A DNA stretch of 53,863 bases from NCBI GenBank assembly GCA_017937215.1, contig JAGBDZ010000008.1, forward strand, positions 1-53,863, in the 5' to 3' direction. Of this stretch, positions 33,726-42,457 are shown piece by piece. Numbering within the stretch: the stretch's first letter is position 1; each line of letters starts with the position of its first letter. The position numbers and the translations under genes are program-made. The notes under the pieces are model-generated. The model was not told where the DNA came from, made no database searches, and saw only the letters and a program-made list of their open reading frames with translations. The stretch is from Akkermansia sp. (GTDB lineage Bacteria; Verrucomicrobiota; Verrucomicrobiia; Verrucomicrobiales; Akkermansiaceae).

Positions 33726-34623
33726 GTCTGGCGGCTTCCAGAAGCGAGGCGTACACTGCCCACCGACTGATTTTAACCCTTTCCGACCCTGCGCGCTGTT
33801 CAATCAGGCGCAGGGTTTTCAGCCCCAGCAAAGCGGGCAGCATGGCAGTGAACCGCAGGCGGAAAGTTCCCAGGCGGCGGGCATAGTCCAGGCCATCCCA
33901 CATGAACCAGTACGCCCGCGAGTGCCACACTTCAGGAGTCGTACAAGGACACATTGTTTTTCCACGCTCCCGATACGGGCTTAAATAAACACGTCCGCGG
34001 GCGGCATCTTCATCCAAATCCCGCAGGATGTTGACCAGCTGGAGCCCCTGCCCATAACGCACCGCTGCCTGAGCCATAATATCGCGACGTTCCGGGGGGC
34101 AGAATTCCGCGCCCATGGTAGCCAGCCCCAGGTCGGTCCAGAACTCGCCCACGCAACCGGCCACCAGATAAGTATAACGGAGGGTTTCACCGGCGGACTC
34201 CACTACCTTATGTTCATCAAAATAGGACAAATCCCACAGCTGGCCCTTCACAATGCGAGATAACACACGGCGCAGCAGCTGCCGCTCCACCTCGCTGACC
34301 TGGGCCAGTTCCTCCAGGCATTCCCCGAAGCGGCGCAGAAGGGTTGCTTCGCTCTCCTTGGTCTGCGCCTCTGCCATTTCACCACGAAGCAGACGCAGCA
34401 GCTCCTCCTGCTCATCTGCCGGCAGGTCACCCAGTACTGCGCGCCGCATCTGCCGCAGCACTTCTGCGCGCTTTCCGGGAGCTGCGGTTGAGGTGTCCGC
34501 CACGCTGTCCGTAGCACGGGCCAGCATATAGCCCAGGGCAATCCCGCGCCGCATGGCCGGCGGCAGCCACACCATGCTCAGATAAAACGAGCGGGAAACC
34601 GCCTTGAGCAGCGCAAAATCCAT
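33700..34623 (-). CDS. Squalene/phytoene synthase family protein
   Basis: Head-to-head prenyl condensing enzyme, 307 residues. The two Asp-rich motifs are present: ARATDSVADT (about 38-47) and QLVNILRDLDEDAARGRVYL (about 195-214), plus the SRSFYLS start motif. It could make squalene, dehydrosqualene or phytoene; relatives HpnC/HpnD make squalene in two steps from a gene pair, but no partner is seen here. The ATG at 34623 lies 2 nt after the ruvA stop. It is the last gene of the SDR-GH75-ruvA operon. Confidence 0.9.
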   Translation of the reverse strand: MDFALLKAVSRSFYLSMVWLPPAMRRGIALGYMLARATDSVADTSTAAPGKRAEVLRQMRRAVLGDLPADEQEELLRLLRGEMAEAQTKESEATLLRRFGECLEELAQVSEVERQLLRRVLSRIVKGQLWDLSYFDEHKVVESAGETLRYTYLVAGCVGEFWTDLGLATMGAEFCPPERRDIMAQAAVRYGQGLQLVNILRDLDEDAARGRVYLSPYRERGKTMCPCTTPEVWHSRAYWFMWDGLDYARRLGTFRLRFTAMLPALLGLKTLRLIEQRAGSERVKISRWAVYASLLEAARLSAWRRAS

Positions 34624-34625
34624 AA

Positions 34626-35219
34626 TCAACTCAGCTGGCGCAGCGCACCGCGGATGAGTTCATCCGTGCCGGCCTGCGGGTTCTCCTTCAGCAGCTTCAC
34701 AATGGCCTTGCGCGCCTCGGTCTGTTTGAAACCGAGTGCCACCATGGCCAGCTCCGCATCAGAGGCCGCCTGGGTGGTGGTTCCCTGCTGCTGGGCCTCC
34801 CAGGTGGAAGCCACGCCTATCTTATCCTTCAGCTCCAGGATGATGCGCTCGGCCGTACGTTTACCCACGCCCTTGGCCCGGGCTATGGCCTGCACATCTC
34901 CCTGCACCACGGCCTGCTTGAACGTATTGGTATTCAGGCTGCTCAGGATGGCAATGGCCGTGGCAGGGCCGATACCGCTCACGCGGTCGATGAGCAGACG
35001 GAAAATATCACGCTCCGCATCGGTGGCAAAGCCATAGAGCACCTGAGAGGTCTCACGCACATGCATGTGAATTTTGAGCATGATGCCCTGCCCGATAACC
35101 GGATTGAGCTGGTCAAAGGTAGACAAGGGCACCGTTACCTCATAACCCACACCATTCACATCCACCACCAGCGACTGGGGCAGCGCATCGGCCACGGTTC
35201 CGCGAAGGAAAGCAATCAT
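34626..35219 (-). CDS. ruvA: Holliday junction branch migration protein RuvA
   Basis: 197 residues. OB-fold domain I (MIAFLRGTVADA.., VDVNGVGYEVTVP), helix-hairpin-helix domain II (RVSGIGPATAIAIL and AKGVGKRTAERIILELKDK) and the C-terminal RuvB-contacting domain III (AMVALGFKQTEARKAIVKLL). It binds Holliday junctions and directs RuvB. ruvB and ruvC are not adjacent. The start overlaps the stop of the GH75-like gene by 4 bp (ATGA), so it is co-translated with an envelope protein, an unusual partner. Confidence 0.96.
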   Translation of the reverse strand: MIAFLRGTVADALPQSLVVDVNGVGYEVTVPLSTFDQLNPVIGQGIMLKIHMHVRETSQVLYGFATDAERDIFRLLIDRVSGIGPATAIAILSSLNTNTFKQAVVQGDVQAIARAKGVGKRTAERIILELKDKIGVASTWEAQQQGTTTQAASDAELAMVALGFKQTEARKAIVKLLKENPQAGTDELIRGALRQLS

Positions 35220-36628
35220 GCCTGGGGCGCTGCGGGTTGAGGTTTGGGTGCCAGCGGGTCCTCCACCTGCTGGAATTGAGCCGCCGGGGTCAGCCCGCCC
35301 ATTTCCTGCAGAAGTTCCTGCACGCGGGTGTTCAGGCGCTCGTAGTTAATCGGGCCATTCTCCGGCTCTCTGGAGTGCGGGAAAATCACGTAGCTCACCC
35401 CCAGGTCAGATACCGGGCGAGCAAAGGGCGTGGCTTTCGGGTTAATCAGGCGGGCCAGACGCAGCGAGCCCTCGCCGGCCTTGAAGCGCGGGCCGAAATC
35501 GCCCACAATGGCGGGGAAGACGCGGTCACCCACCACCACGGCAGCGTAGTCGCCCAGCTGCGGGCGGTAAGACTCATTACCGCCATTCTTGAACGTGAGC
35601 GGCACCACGATGAAGGAGTCATACTCGGCCAGCAGGAAACTGTACTTCTTCAGATCATGCACCACGTTCTTTGCATGCTGCAGAGCCGCGGCATTTGCCT
35701 TCTTATCCTTGCTGAGCCTGGTCACGCGCTCCTCCCAGTGGGGCAGCAGCGGGTTGGGATTCGTGCCGAGCTTGCGCCAGCGGTAGGAGGTCATGGGCTG
35801 GTAGTGGTCACTGTTCTTCACCTTGGCCGGCATATCCGGCAGTCGGTCACCATCCGAACCATCGGAAACAACATCCATATCCGCCTGCACCCAAAGCACC
35901 TTGCGACCGGTTTCGGGTGCCTCTATCTCCAGAATCGTGTCGGTATCGTAATAATTGTGGCGGTCGAGCAGACGCGCCAGTGTGGAGGCTTCCTTGCGGA
36001 TGCGGTTCTGCTTGTGCAGGTAGAGCGCCTGGTACCACTGGGAGACCTTAGCCTTGCTCATGAACTCGTTGTACTTGGCGAAAAGCTCCGGCAGCTTCGG
36101 ATTGGCAAGCTTGAGAGACTCGCCGTCCGCCGCCTTGGGCAAGCGCAGGTTCAGCGCCACGCGCACCTGGTAGGAAGCCAGCGCCTTGCGGTCCTGGGAT
36201 GCGGTGCTGCCCGGTTCAAACTGCACTGAGCTCAGCACATTGAGGCCAGGGGTCATCTTGCTGATGTGATCATACTGACCGGGTTCCACCCGCTCCGGCA
36301 GAGCCGGGGGGAAAGGCGGCAGCGTGATGGCCGGCATGGAAAAGGCCTCCTGCGGGCTCCAGGGTTCCACCTCGATTTCCTCCTCAGGCTCGGGCGGAGC
36401 TACCGGCAGCACACTCGGTGCCGCAGGTGCCGGGCTGGCCGGCTTTGCTACTTTCTTCTTCTTTTTCTTCTTTTTAGGAGCAGAATCGTCTGTGGTCAGC
36501 GCCTTGACCAGCTCGGCAGGATACGGCGTATAGAGTGCGCCGGCGCCCAGCAGAAGCACCCCCAGCAGCCCCAGACGAAACCACGTGAAAAGCTTTATCT
36601 TCGATTTGCGGTGAAACAAGTGTTTCAT
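35216..36628 (-). CDS. Membrane-anchored protein with GH75 chitosanase-like domain
   Basis: 470 residues: basic N-terminus, one TM helix (about 14-32), eight consecutive Lys (52-59), a Pro/Ala/Glu-rich linker (about 60-115), then a folded domain. The C-terminal part (about 240-420) matches the pattern of family 75 chitosanases: MDVVSDGSDGDRLP, YDSFIVVPLTF, GDYAAVVVGDRVFPAIVGDFGPRFKAGEGSLRLA and DLGVSYVIFP. Asp377 and Glu386 are nine residues apart, as recalled for the catalytic pair of a fungal enzyme. It probably hydrolyses an amino-sugar polymer in the periplasm, or binds one. It is coupled to ruvA by a 4-bp overlap and lies 16 bp after the SDR gene. Confidence 0.78.
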   Translation of the reverse strand: MKHLFHRKSKIKLFTWFRLGLLGVLLLGAGALYTPYPAELVKALTTDDSAPKKKKKKKKVAKPASPAPAAPSVLPVAPPEPEEEIEVEPWSPQEAFSMPAITLPPFPPALPERVEPGQYDHISKMTPGLNVLSSVQFEPGSTASQDRKALASYQVRVALNLRLPKAADGESLKLANPKLPELFAKYNEFMSKAKVSQWYQALYLHKQNRIRKEASTLARLLDRHNYYDTDTILEIEAPETGRKVLWVQADMDVVSDGSDGDRLPDMPAKVKNSDHYQPMTSYRWRKLGTNPNPLLPHWEERVTRLSKDKKANAAALQHAKNVVHDLKKYSFLLAEYDSFIVVPLTFKNGGNESYRPQLGDYAAVVVGDRVFPAIVGDFGPRFKAGEGSLRLARLINPKATPFARPVSDLGVSYVIFPHSREPENGPINYERLNTRVQELLQEMGGLTPAAQFQQVEDPLAPKPQPAAPQA

Positions 36629-36644
36629 AATGTTGAAAAAAGTA

Positions 36645-37451
36645 TTATTCCTGAATGGACTCCACCTTGCGCGGACGCATTCCCATGACCAGGCGCATCA
36701 CCCCCAGCGGCGTATTGCGCAGCAGCCAGCCTATCAAGCGGATGCGGCGGGAGGGATAGAAGCGGGGCTTATTTCTGGCCAGGGCCTCCAGGGCACCATC
36801 CACCACCGTGGGAATGGAGGTATACACCCACTTCTTGAAGGAAGAATAGCCATTCGTGCAGCCCGTGCGGCGGGCCACATCGCCAAAACCGGTATGCACC
36901 GGACCGGGACAGACGGCCACCACCGGCACCCCGGCCTTGCGAACCTCCAGCCGTATCGCTTCGGAGAACGAGGCAACAAAGGCCTTGGAAGCTGCGTAAA
37001 TGGCAAAATCTGGGATAAAGAGGTCAGCCGCCAGGGAAGCAATGTTGATAATCCCACCGCCCTGCTCCACCATGCGCGGCAGGAGGGCCCGCGTGAGCTC
37101 AGCCACGGCAAGCACATTCACATGCAGCATCTGGTGGTTGCGCTCAGGGGTACTGGCCATGTATTCGCCGTAGTCCCCCAGCCCGGCATTGTTGATAAGC
37201 AGGGTCTTGCCGTTCGGCAAAATCTGAAGCTGTTGAATCAGGCGTTCGCGGTCACCTTCGGAAGAAAGGTCACAATTGACCACCGTCACTTTCAACGCAG
37301 GATTGGCAGCGCGCAGTTCATCCGACAGTTCCATCAGCACATCTTTGCGGCGGGCCACCAGCACCATGTGAGCACATTCGCCCACCAGCCGGCGAGCAAA
37401 AGCCATTCCAAACCCCGAAGATGCACCAGTTATAACAACATGCCCATACAT
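36645..37451 (-). CDS. Short-chain dehydrogenase/reductase
   Basis: 268-residue classical SDR. Nucleotide-binding TGASSGFGMAFA (about 8-19), NNAGLGDYG, catalytic Ser in NIASLAA, and YAASK (Tyr/Lys) followed by the PGPVHTGF segment. The basic residues after strand 2 (VARRKD) favour NADP. A hydrophobic C-terminus (LIGWLLRNTPLGVMRLVMG) suggests membrane contact, as in 3-ketosphinganine/ketoacyl reductase-like members. The substrate is unknown. First gene of the SDR-GH75-ruvA-synthase run. A weak promoter (TTGCTT, 17 bp, TATGGC at 37466-37494, minus strand) can be drawn upstream. Confidence 0.92.
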   Translation of the reverse strand: MYGHVVITGASSGFGMAFARRLVGECAHMVLVARRKDVLMELSDELRAANPALKVTVVNCDLSSEGDRERLIQQLQILPNGKTLLINNAGLGDYGEYMASTPERNHQMLHVNVLAVAELTRALLPRMVEQGGGIINIASLAADLFIPDFAIYAASKAFVASFSEAIRLEVRKAGVPVVAVCPGPVHTGFGDVARRTGCTNGYSSFKKWVYTSIPTVVDGALEALARNKPRFYPSRRIRLIGWLLRNTPLGVMRLVMGMRPRKVESIQE

Positions 37452-37516
37452 TGTCCGCCTATCATGCCATAATCCACCCCCTCATGGCAAGCAAAAAGCG
37501 CATGAATGCACCAGTT

Positions 37517-39271
37517 CTACACCCATTCAAATATCTGCGCGTGACCGGGCGGCAGTTCAATCGGCAACCCCGGACTTACCAGTGCCGTATCGTCACTTTC
37601 CAGAATCAGCGAAGTGGTGTCAAGAAGAGGGACAAAGCGATAGAGGCCCGGCTTCTTGCCGGCCCATTCCATGGCATTCTGTGGAATCTGCATACAGGTA
37701 GAGACTGAATCAGTCGGGCTCAGATTGCACACAACGAGCAGCGTTGACTTGGACTTTCGGAAATGGCGCAGGAAAGCATAGAGAGTGTGACCGGAAACAG
37801 AATCCCCCGCGCGGCGACCATATCCGGGTGTTTCGAGGTTAGCCCAGTTCAAGCCATAGAAACCACCTTTAGAAAGCGCAGGATGCTGCAGCAAGGTGAG
37901 CAACCCGGCCGTGTATTCACGCAAAGCGCGTTCCCGCGAGGTGAGCAGCGCACCATCGTACGCGCCGCCACAAGTCCAGTGCTGCAATCGCGGCAGATTG
38001 GTATAATCGAAAATGCTGGTGCGTCCATTATCGCCACCATAACCGCCGGGGCCCTCAGCGCGTTCGCCGACTTCCTGCCCATTGTACACAAGAACCGGGC
38101 CGCTAGTGGTGCAGTACTGGGCCACCAGCACCGCCTTTGTCACGCAATCGCCCACGCCCCCCCAATACTGGGGCGAAGCTATGCGGGGTTCATCGTGATT
38201 CTCAATATAGCGCACACCACCCTGGAACAAGGGAGATTCTGTACGGTGCAAGCGGTCAAGGTCATTCGCCCAGGCACCACCTTCGTATATCTTACGCAGA
38301 GATTCATAGGAAACGCCATCATACACACCATCGAACCCCGCGGAGAGCAACGCGGCATGCACCGGCCCCTCGATAAGCTTCATGTGGTCATCGTACCCCT
38401 CTGCCATGAAGAAAACGGAGCGGTCGCGCAGGCGGGCATGGGCAATAATCCAGCGCCAGAAGGGCAATGGCACCATGTGGGCCATATCGCAACGGAAACC
38501 ACCCACTCCCATATCCTGCCAATAGGTCAGCACCTCGTTCATGAGCTGCCAGGTGCGTGGCAAGGCATATTCGGGAGCCAGCAGACTGGGCAGCGAATCC
38601 GCCGCATGACTCCCGTGGCGGTAATCCGTGCCATAATTCAGCTTGGCCGTTTCGTACCAGTCGTAAGCTCCCGGATTCCAACTGGCCACGTTATTTCCCG
38701 TCACGCGCCCCTGTCCCCGTTCCGGCAGGAATTCTCCCTCCGGCAGCAGCATTGGCATATCGGTTCCATGCGGTTCCAGATAATAAAATGAATTATCGCG
38801 GGAGAAGAAACAGTGGCGATTGTCATGAAGCCCGAAACTGCTCTCCGGCCGCACAACGGAATGGTAATTACGCGACACGTGGTTCGGGACAAAGTCCATG
38901 ACAGGCACCATACCCCAGCGGCGGCAGCGCGCCAGCAATGCTGCGAACTCATCGCGACGAGCTTCAACCTTCACAGCCAGATCCGGGTCAACATCAAAAT
39001 AATCTGTCACGGCATAGGGGCTGCCGGCCTTTCCCTTCACTATACAGGCAGGGTCTGCCGGGAGCCCCTCATGCTGCGTCTGCGTGGCATGCCGCAGCAC
39101 GCCGGTGAGCCACACGTGAGTCACGCCCATGCGGGCAATCTGTTCCAGAGCAGCATCCGTCACGCCGTTAAATGTACCGCATCCATTTGTTATCTTATTC
39201 CCCCGCGGCTCTCCCCCGGGAGTAAAGTTAGAGAAATGGCGTACAAACAGCTGGTAAATGACAGGGCGCAT
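37517..39271 (-). CDS. GH13 alpha-amylase family glycosidase
   Basis: 584 residues, no signal peptide, so cytoplasmic. Catalytic (beta/alpha)8 barrel with the family's conserved regions: MDFVPNHVS (about 125-133), GFRCDMAHMVP (nucleophile Asp262), FFMAEGYDD (acid/base Glu291) and YIENHDEPR (Asp360). A C-terminal beta domain follows (about 490-584). The exact specificity (amylase, maltogenic, debranching, trehalose-type) cannot be set. The ATG at 39269-39271 is chosen because the GTG at 39295 lies upstream of the promoter's -10. Intracellular glycogen or maltodextrin turnover is plausible. Confidence 0.92.
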   Translation of the reverse strand: MRPVIYQLFVRHFSNFTPGGEPRGNKITNGCGTFNGVTDAALEQIARMGVTHVWLTGVLRHATQTQHEGLPADPACIVKGKAGSPYAVTDYFDVDPDLAVKVEARRDEFAALLARCRRWGMVPVMDFVPNHVSRNYHSVVRPESSFGLHDNRHCFFSRDNSFYYLEPHGTDMPMLLPEGEFLPERGQGRVTGNNVASWNPGAYDWYETAKLNYGTDYRHGSHAADSLPSLLAPEYALPRTWQLMNEVLTYWQDMGVGGFRCDMAHMVPLPFWRWIIAHARLRDRSVFFMAEGYDDHMKLIEGPVHAALLSAGFDGVYDGVSYESLRKIYEGGAWANDLDRLHRTESPLFQGGVRYIENHDEPRIASPQYWGGVGDCVTKAVLVAQYCTTSGPVLVYNGQEVGERAEGPGGYGGDNGRTSIFDYTNLPRLQHWTCGGAYDGALLTSRERALREYTAGLLTLLQHPALSKGGFYGLNWANLETPGYGRRAGDSVSGHTLYAFLRHFRKSKSTLLVVCNLSPTDSVSTCMQIPQNAMEWAGKKPGLYRFVPLLDTTSLILESDDTALVSPGLPIELPPGHAQIFEWV

Positions 39272-39285
39272 AGTGTTATTTCTGA

Positions 39286-39314
39286 AAAGTACCACGCCGC
39301 GCTCATTATTTCAA
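39286..39314 (-). promoter_or_regulatory. Promoter of the GH13 gene
   Basis: On the minus strand: TTGAAA (39309-39314), a 17-bp spacer, TACTTT (39286-39291). The start codon is 14 nt further on (leader about 8 nt). Confidence 0.65.
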
Positions 39315-39331
39315 GAAGAAATCACAAACGG

Positions 39332-40090
39332 CTACCGCAAAGCCCCCGTCAACAGCACGGCCATATCCCGCGGCAATGGGCTTTCTACAGTGATGGTGCG
39401 CCCCTGCCAGGGAAAGGAAAGGCGGCAGGCGTGTAATGCATGACGAGGCAGTATGAGGCGACGCTCCAGATCTGCTGTCCACCCGGCGGCAATGAAATCA
39501 AGGTAGCAAGACTCATCTCCGCCATATATCTTATCGCCCACCAGGGGGTGGCCCAGATAGGCGGCATGCACACGAATCTGGTGCATGCGTCCTGTGTGAG
39601 GACGGCAGCGAAGCAGTGACATATCGCCATGACGGCTCAGCACCTCGAACTCCGTGCGGCAGGGTTTTCCATCCGGGTGGCAGCACTGGCGCACGTGAAT
39701 GCGCGTATCAGCCACATCCTCCATGCGCAGGATAGGTTCGGCACAGCATGCAGAGTGCCACAAGGGAGCCCCCTGCACCACGGCAAAATATTCTTTCTGC
39801 AACAGGCGCGCCTGCATAGCCTTGCCCAGTTCTCGCGCAGCTTCGGCCGTCTTGGCTACCAGAGTGATTCCGCTGGTCTCGCGATCCAGCCGGTTGATGA
39901 GAGAGACCTGTCCACCGGTTGCCAATTCATAGGAAAGTAATTCGTGCAATCCGTGCCAGAGGGTCGGCTCATTCTTTTCCCCTGTGGGGTGTGTGAGCAG
40001 AGGTGCGGCCTTGTCCACCACCAGCACGCCCTCGTCCTCGTACAGGACGCGGAACTCCGGGCATACGGCAATGGGCATGTCGTAACTCAT
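39332..40090 (-). CDS. RluA-family pseudouridine synthase
   Basis: 252 residues. RluA/RluD core without an S4 domain: YEDEGVLVVDKAAPLLTHPTG, the catalytic Asp in INRLDRETSGITLVAK (about 65-80), KEYFAVV, and CRPHTGRMHQIRVHAAYLGHPLVGDKIYGG. It converts uridines to pseudouridine in rRNA or tRNA; the target site is unknown. It starts 3 nt after the stop of an RsuA-type gene, so two RNA pseudouridylases share one transcript. Confidence 0.94.
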   Translation of the reverse strand: MSYDMPIAVCPEFRVLYEDEGVLVVDKAAPLLTHPTGEKNEPTLWHGLHELLSYELATGGQVSLINRLDRETSGITLVAKTAEAARELGKAMQARLLQKEYFAVVQGAPLWHSACCAEPILRMEDVADTRIHVRQCCHPDGKPCRTEFEVLSRHGDMSLLRCRPHTGRMHQIRVHAAYLGHPLVGDKIYGGDESCYLDFIAAGWTADLERRLILPRHALHACRLSFPWQGRTITVESPLPRDMAVLLTGALR

Positions 40091-40093
40091 AAC

Positions 40094-40786
40094 TCAGGAA
40101 AAGATGGCAGGGTCTATCTCCACCCACTCACCGGGTTCCAACCCGAGCTCTGCCAATTTAAGCGGGCCGATTTCGGTACGTTCCAGCGTCACCACCGGAG
40201 CCCCCACGGCCGCGAGCATGCGTCGCACCTGGTGATAGCGTCCCTCATGCAGGGTGAGGCGACCGGTGCATTCGCCGGTGAGCACCAGCTCCGCCGGCAG
40301 ACAGGGAGTGCGCTCCCCTTGCAGCAGCAATTCACCACCGGCAAACAAAGCCACAGCCTCCTGCGGCACCGGGGCACTCGTCGTAAAGGCATACACCTTC
40401 GGCACATGGCGTTTCGGGCTGGTCTGAGCATGCTCAAAAGCGCCATCATCCGTGAGCAGCAGCAGACCGCTCGTCTCCTTGTCCAGACGCCCCACCGTAT
40501 TCACCACTGGATTACGGCGCAGCCATTGTGGCGGCAGCAAATCATAGACCAGTTCCCCCTCCTCTTTATGGCTGCAGGTGCAGCCCAGCGGCTTATTCAG
40601 CGCTACATAAAGGCCGCGGGGAAATTCCACCGGCTCACCATCCACCAGCACCTCTTCCGGTTCCACTTTTTCATTCGGCGATTTCACCGGCACGCCGGCG
40701 CGCGTCACGCGGCCACGCTTCAACCACTGCGCCACCTCGCGCCTGCTGCAATACCCGTATCGGCTTAAAAGTGCGTCTGTTCTCAT
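40094..40786 (-). CDS. RsuA/RluB-family pseudouridine synthase
   Basis: 230 residues. An N-terminal S4 RNA-binding domain (MRTDALLSRYGYCSRREVAQ to about 60) and a catalytic domain with VGRLDKETSGLLLLTDDG (catalytic Asp) and LHEGRYHQVRRML. Closest in layout to RsuA (16S U516) but RluB/RluE/RluF cannot be excluded. The ATG at 40784-40786 is chosen; a GTG further upstream would lie before the promoter. It is divergent from the TPR gene at 40929. Confidence 0.93.
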   Translation of the reverse strand: MRTDALLSRYGYCSRREVAQWLKRGRVTRAGVPVKSPNEKVEPEEVLVDGEPVEFPRGLYVALNKPLGCTCSHKEEGELVYDLLPPQWLRRNPVVNTVGRLDKETSGLLLLTDDGAFEHAQTSPKRHVPKVYAFTTSAPVPQEAVALFAGGELLLQGERTPCLPAELVLTGECTGRLTLHEGRYHQVRRMLAAVGAPVVTLERTEIGPLKLAELGLEPGEWVEIDPAIFS

Positions 40787-40795
40787 GCCAGAGGC

Positions 40796-40823
40796 ATTGT
40801 GCCACACTTTTTTGAAAAAACAA
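40796..40823 (-). promoter_or_regulatory. Promoter of the RsuA-RluA pair (near-leaderless)
   Basis: On the minus strand: TTGTTT (40818-40823), a 16-bp spacer, CACAAT (40796-40801), then 9 nt to the ATG. It lies back-to-back with the promoter of the TPR gene. Confidence 0.5.
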
Positions 40824-40825
40824 GG

Positions 40826-40854
40826 TTGAAATCAAAGGGACTTTGTGGTAGAAC
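40826..40854 (+). promoter_or_regulatory. Promoter of the TPR gene at 40929
   Basis: TTGAAA (40826-40831), a 17-bp spacer, TAGAAC (40849-40854). The leader to the ATG at 40929 is about 68 nt, the longest in the window together with pyrD. Confidence 0.5.
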
Positions 40855-40928
40855 TAGTGAAGAAGCATTGGGCGCCAATGTCTCAAGTTGGCGTGCCCGC
40901 GTATTATTCCATCTCTCCATCTTTTCTT

Positions 40929-42302
40929 ATGGCTATTACCATCATCACTGAACGTCAGCTCGCTGCTGACCAGCTGGGTCTTTGGAAGAAGGCCCTGCAG
41001 GCTGTGCAGACGAAAAACTACAAATACGCCGTAACTATTCTCAAGACCATAGTGAAGCGTGTACCCGGATTCCTGGAAGGCCGCAAGCTGCTGCGCGCCT
41101 GCGAGGTGAAGAGCACCCCGGAGGCTGGCCGCAAGGCGTCCCTCTTCGGTGGTCTGCGTGTCACCACCTCCCGCAAGGACCCGGAATCCGTTCTGGTGAA
41201 CATTGAGGATGAACTGGAGCGCGACCCCTACTCTGTCACTGCGAATGAGGCCCTCTTTGCCGCAGCCAATGACCTGGGGCTGCCTGAAATCGCCGCATTC
41301 GCACTGGAGACCATCTGCCAGGGCATGCCCAACGACAAGAAGCACCTGCACCTGCTGGCGAACCACTACATCAAGAACGAGCAGTTCTCCGAAGCAGCAG
41401 AGACCTACCGCCGCGTGCTGAAGGTTGACCCGACCGACCCCGTCGCCATGCGAGGCGAGAAAGACTGCTCTGCCCGTGCCACCATGAAGCAGGGCAACTG
41501 GGAGGGCAAGGGCGACTTCCGCACCAAGATGAAGAACGCCAACGCTACGGCTGACCTTGAAAGCGGCGACAAGATGGGTCTGACCCGCGCCGAGCTCGAG
41601 GCTCGCCTGGCCCAGCTCTCAGAGCAGTATGCTGCCGATTCCGCCAACCTGCCGGTGGTGAAAGACATCGCTTCCGTGTACGAGCAGATGGAAGACTACG
41701 CCAACGCCTACTCTTTCTATGCCTACGCCTACCAGCTCGGCGGCTCCGCCGACGTGGCCCTGAACGACAAGGCCATGGCCATGCACGAGAAGGCCATGCA
41801 GGCTGAAATTGCCTACTACGAACAGGTGCTGGCCGCAGATCCCACCAACGAGGAAGCCGCCGCCACCCTGGCACAGCGCAAGGCCGAAATCGCCCAGGCT
41901 GTGGTGGCCGATGCCCGCGCCCGAGTGGAAGCCAACCCGACGGATGCCCAGCTGCAGTTCAAGCTTGGTCAGGCACTGTTCGATGCCGGCGAATACACCG
42001 AGGCCATTCCCGCCCTGCAGCGAGCCCGCACGAACCCGAACATCCGCATCAAGTCCATGCTCATGCTCGGCAAGTGCTACCACGCCAAGAAGATGGTGGA
42101 TATGGCTATCCGCCAGCTGCTCGATGCCGACAAGGAACTCCTCACCATGGACGACACCAAGAAGGAAGTGCTGTACATGATTGGCGTACTCTACGAAGAA
42201 GCCGGCAACAAGGAGAAGAGCATCGAAACGCTCAAGGCTATTTACGAAGTGGACTACGGCTACAAGGATGTGGCCGCCCGCGTGGAATCTGCCTACAACT
42301 GA
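40929..42302 (+). CDS. Cytoplasmic tetratricopeptide-repeat protein
   Basis: 457 residues, no signal peptide. TPR units are scattered through it: SEAAETYRRVLKVDPTDPVA (about 155-175), AEIAYYEQVLAADPTNEEAAATL (about 290-312), DAQLQFKLGQALFDAGEYTEAI (about 335-357) and VLYMIGVLYEEAGNKEKSIETL (about 415-436). Codon use is the cleanest and most GC-biased in the window, consistent with high expression (impression, not calculated). It probably acts as a scaffold; partners are unknown. The start ATG at 40929 is chosen because the upstream 28 codons look non-coding. A strong terminator follows. Confidence 0.87.
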   Translation: MAITIITERQLAADQLGLWKKALQAVQTKNYKYAVTILKTIVKRVPGFLEGRKLLRACEVKSTPEAGRKASLFGGLRVTTSRKDPESVLVNIEDELERDPYSVTANEALFAAANDLGLPEIAAFALETICQGMPNDKKHLHLLANHYIKNEQFSEAAETYRRVLKVDPTDPVAMRGEKDCSARATMKQGNWEGKGDFRTKMKNANATADLESGDKMGLTRAELEARLAQLSEQYAADSANLPVVKDIASVYEQMEDYANAYSFYAYAYQLGGSADVALNDKAMAMHEKAMQAEIAYYEQVLAADPTNEEAAATLAQRKAEIAQAVVADARARVEANPTDAQLQFKLGQALFDAGEYTEAIPALQRARTNPNIRIKSMLMLGKCYHAKKMVDMAIRQLLDADKELLTMDDTKKEVLYMIGVLYEEAGNKEKSIETLKAIYEVDYGYKDVAARVESAYN

Positions 42303-42328
42303 AGCACCGCCCATCAATTTTTCATTCA

Positions 42329-42359
42329 ACGGCCCGGGAACAGACCCCGGGCCGTTTTT
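42329..42359 (+). terminator. Terminator after the TPR gene
   Basis: A 10-bp GC-rich stem (ACGGCCCGGG / CCCGGGCCGT) with a 7-nt loop, followed by TTTTT. Confidence 0.88.
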
Positions 42360-42418
42360 GTGCGGCTGCCTCTCCCCGGTTAAATCCTCAGATAAGCGCT
42401 TGGCATGAAGGAATCGCT

Positions 42419-42447
42419 TTGACATCTGATGCGCCAGGTGATAGCAT
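42419..42447 (+). promoter_or_regulatory. Promoter of the double-thioredoxin gene (near-leaderless)
   Basis: Perfect TTGACA (42419-42424), a 17-bp spacer, TAGCAT (42442-42447), then 10 nt to the ATG at 42458. Confidence 0.75.
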
Positions 42448-42457
42448 GTGAACCAGC

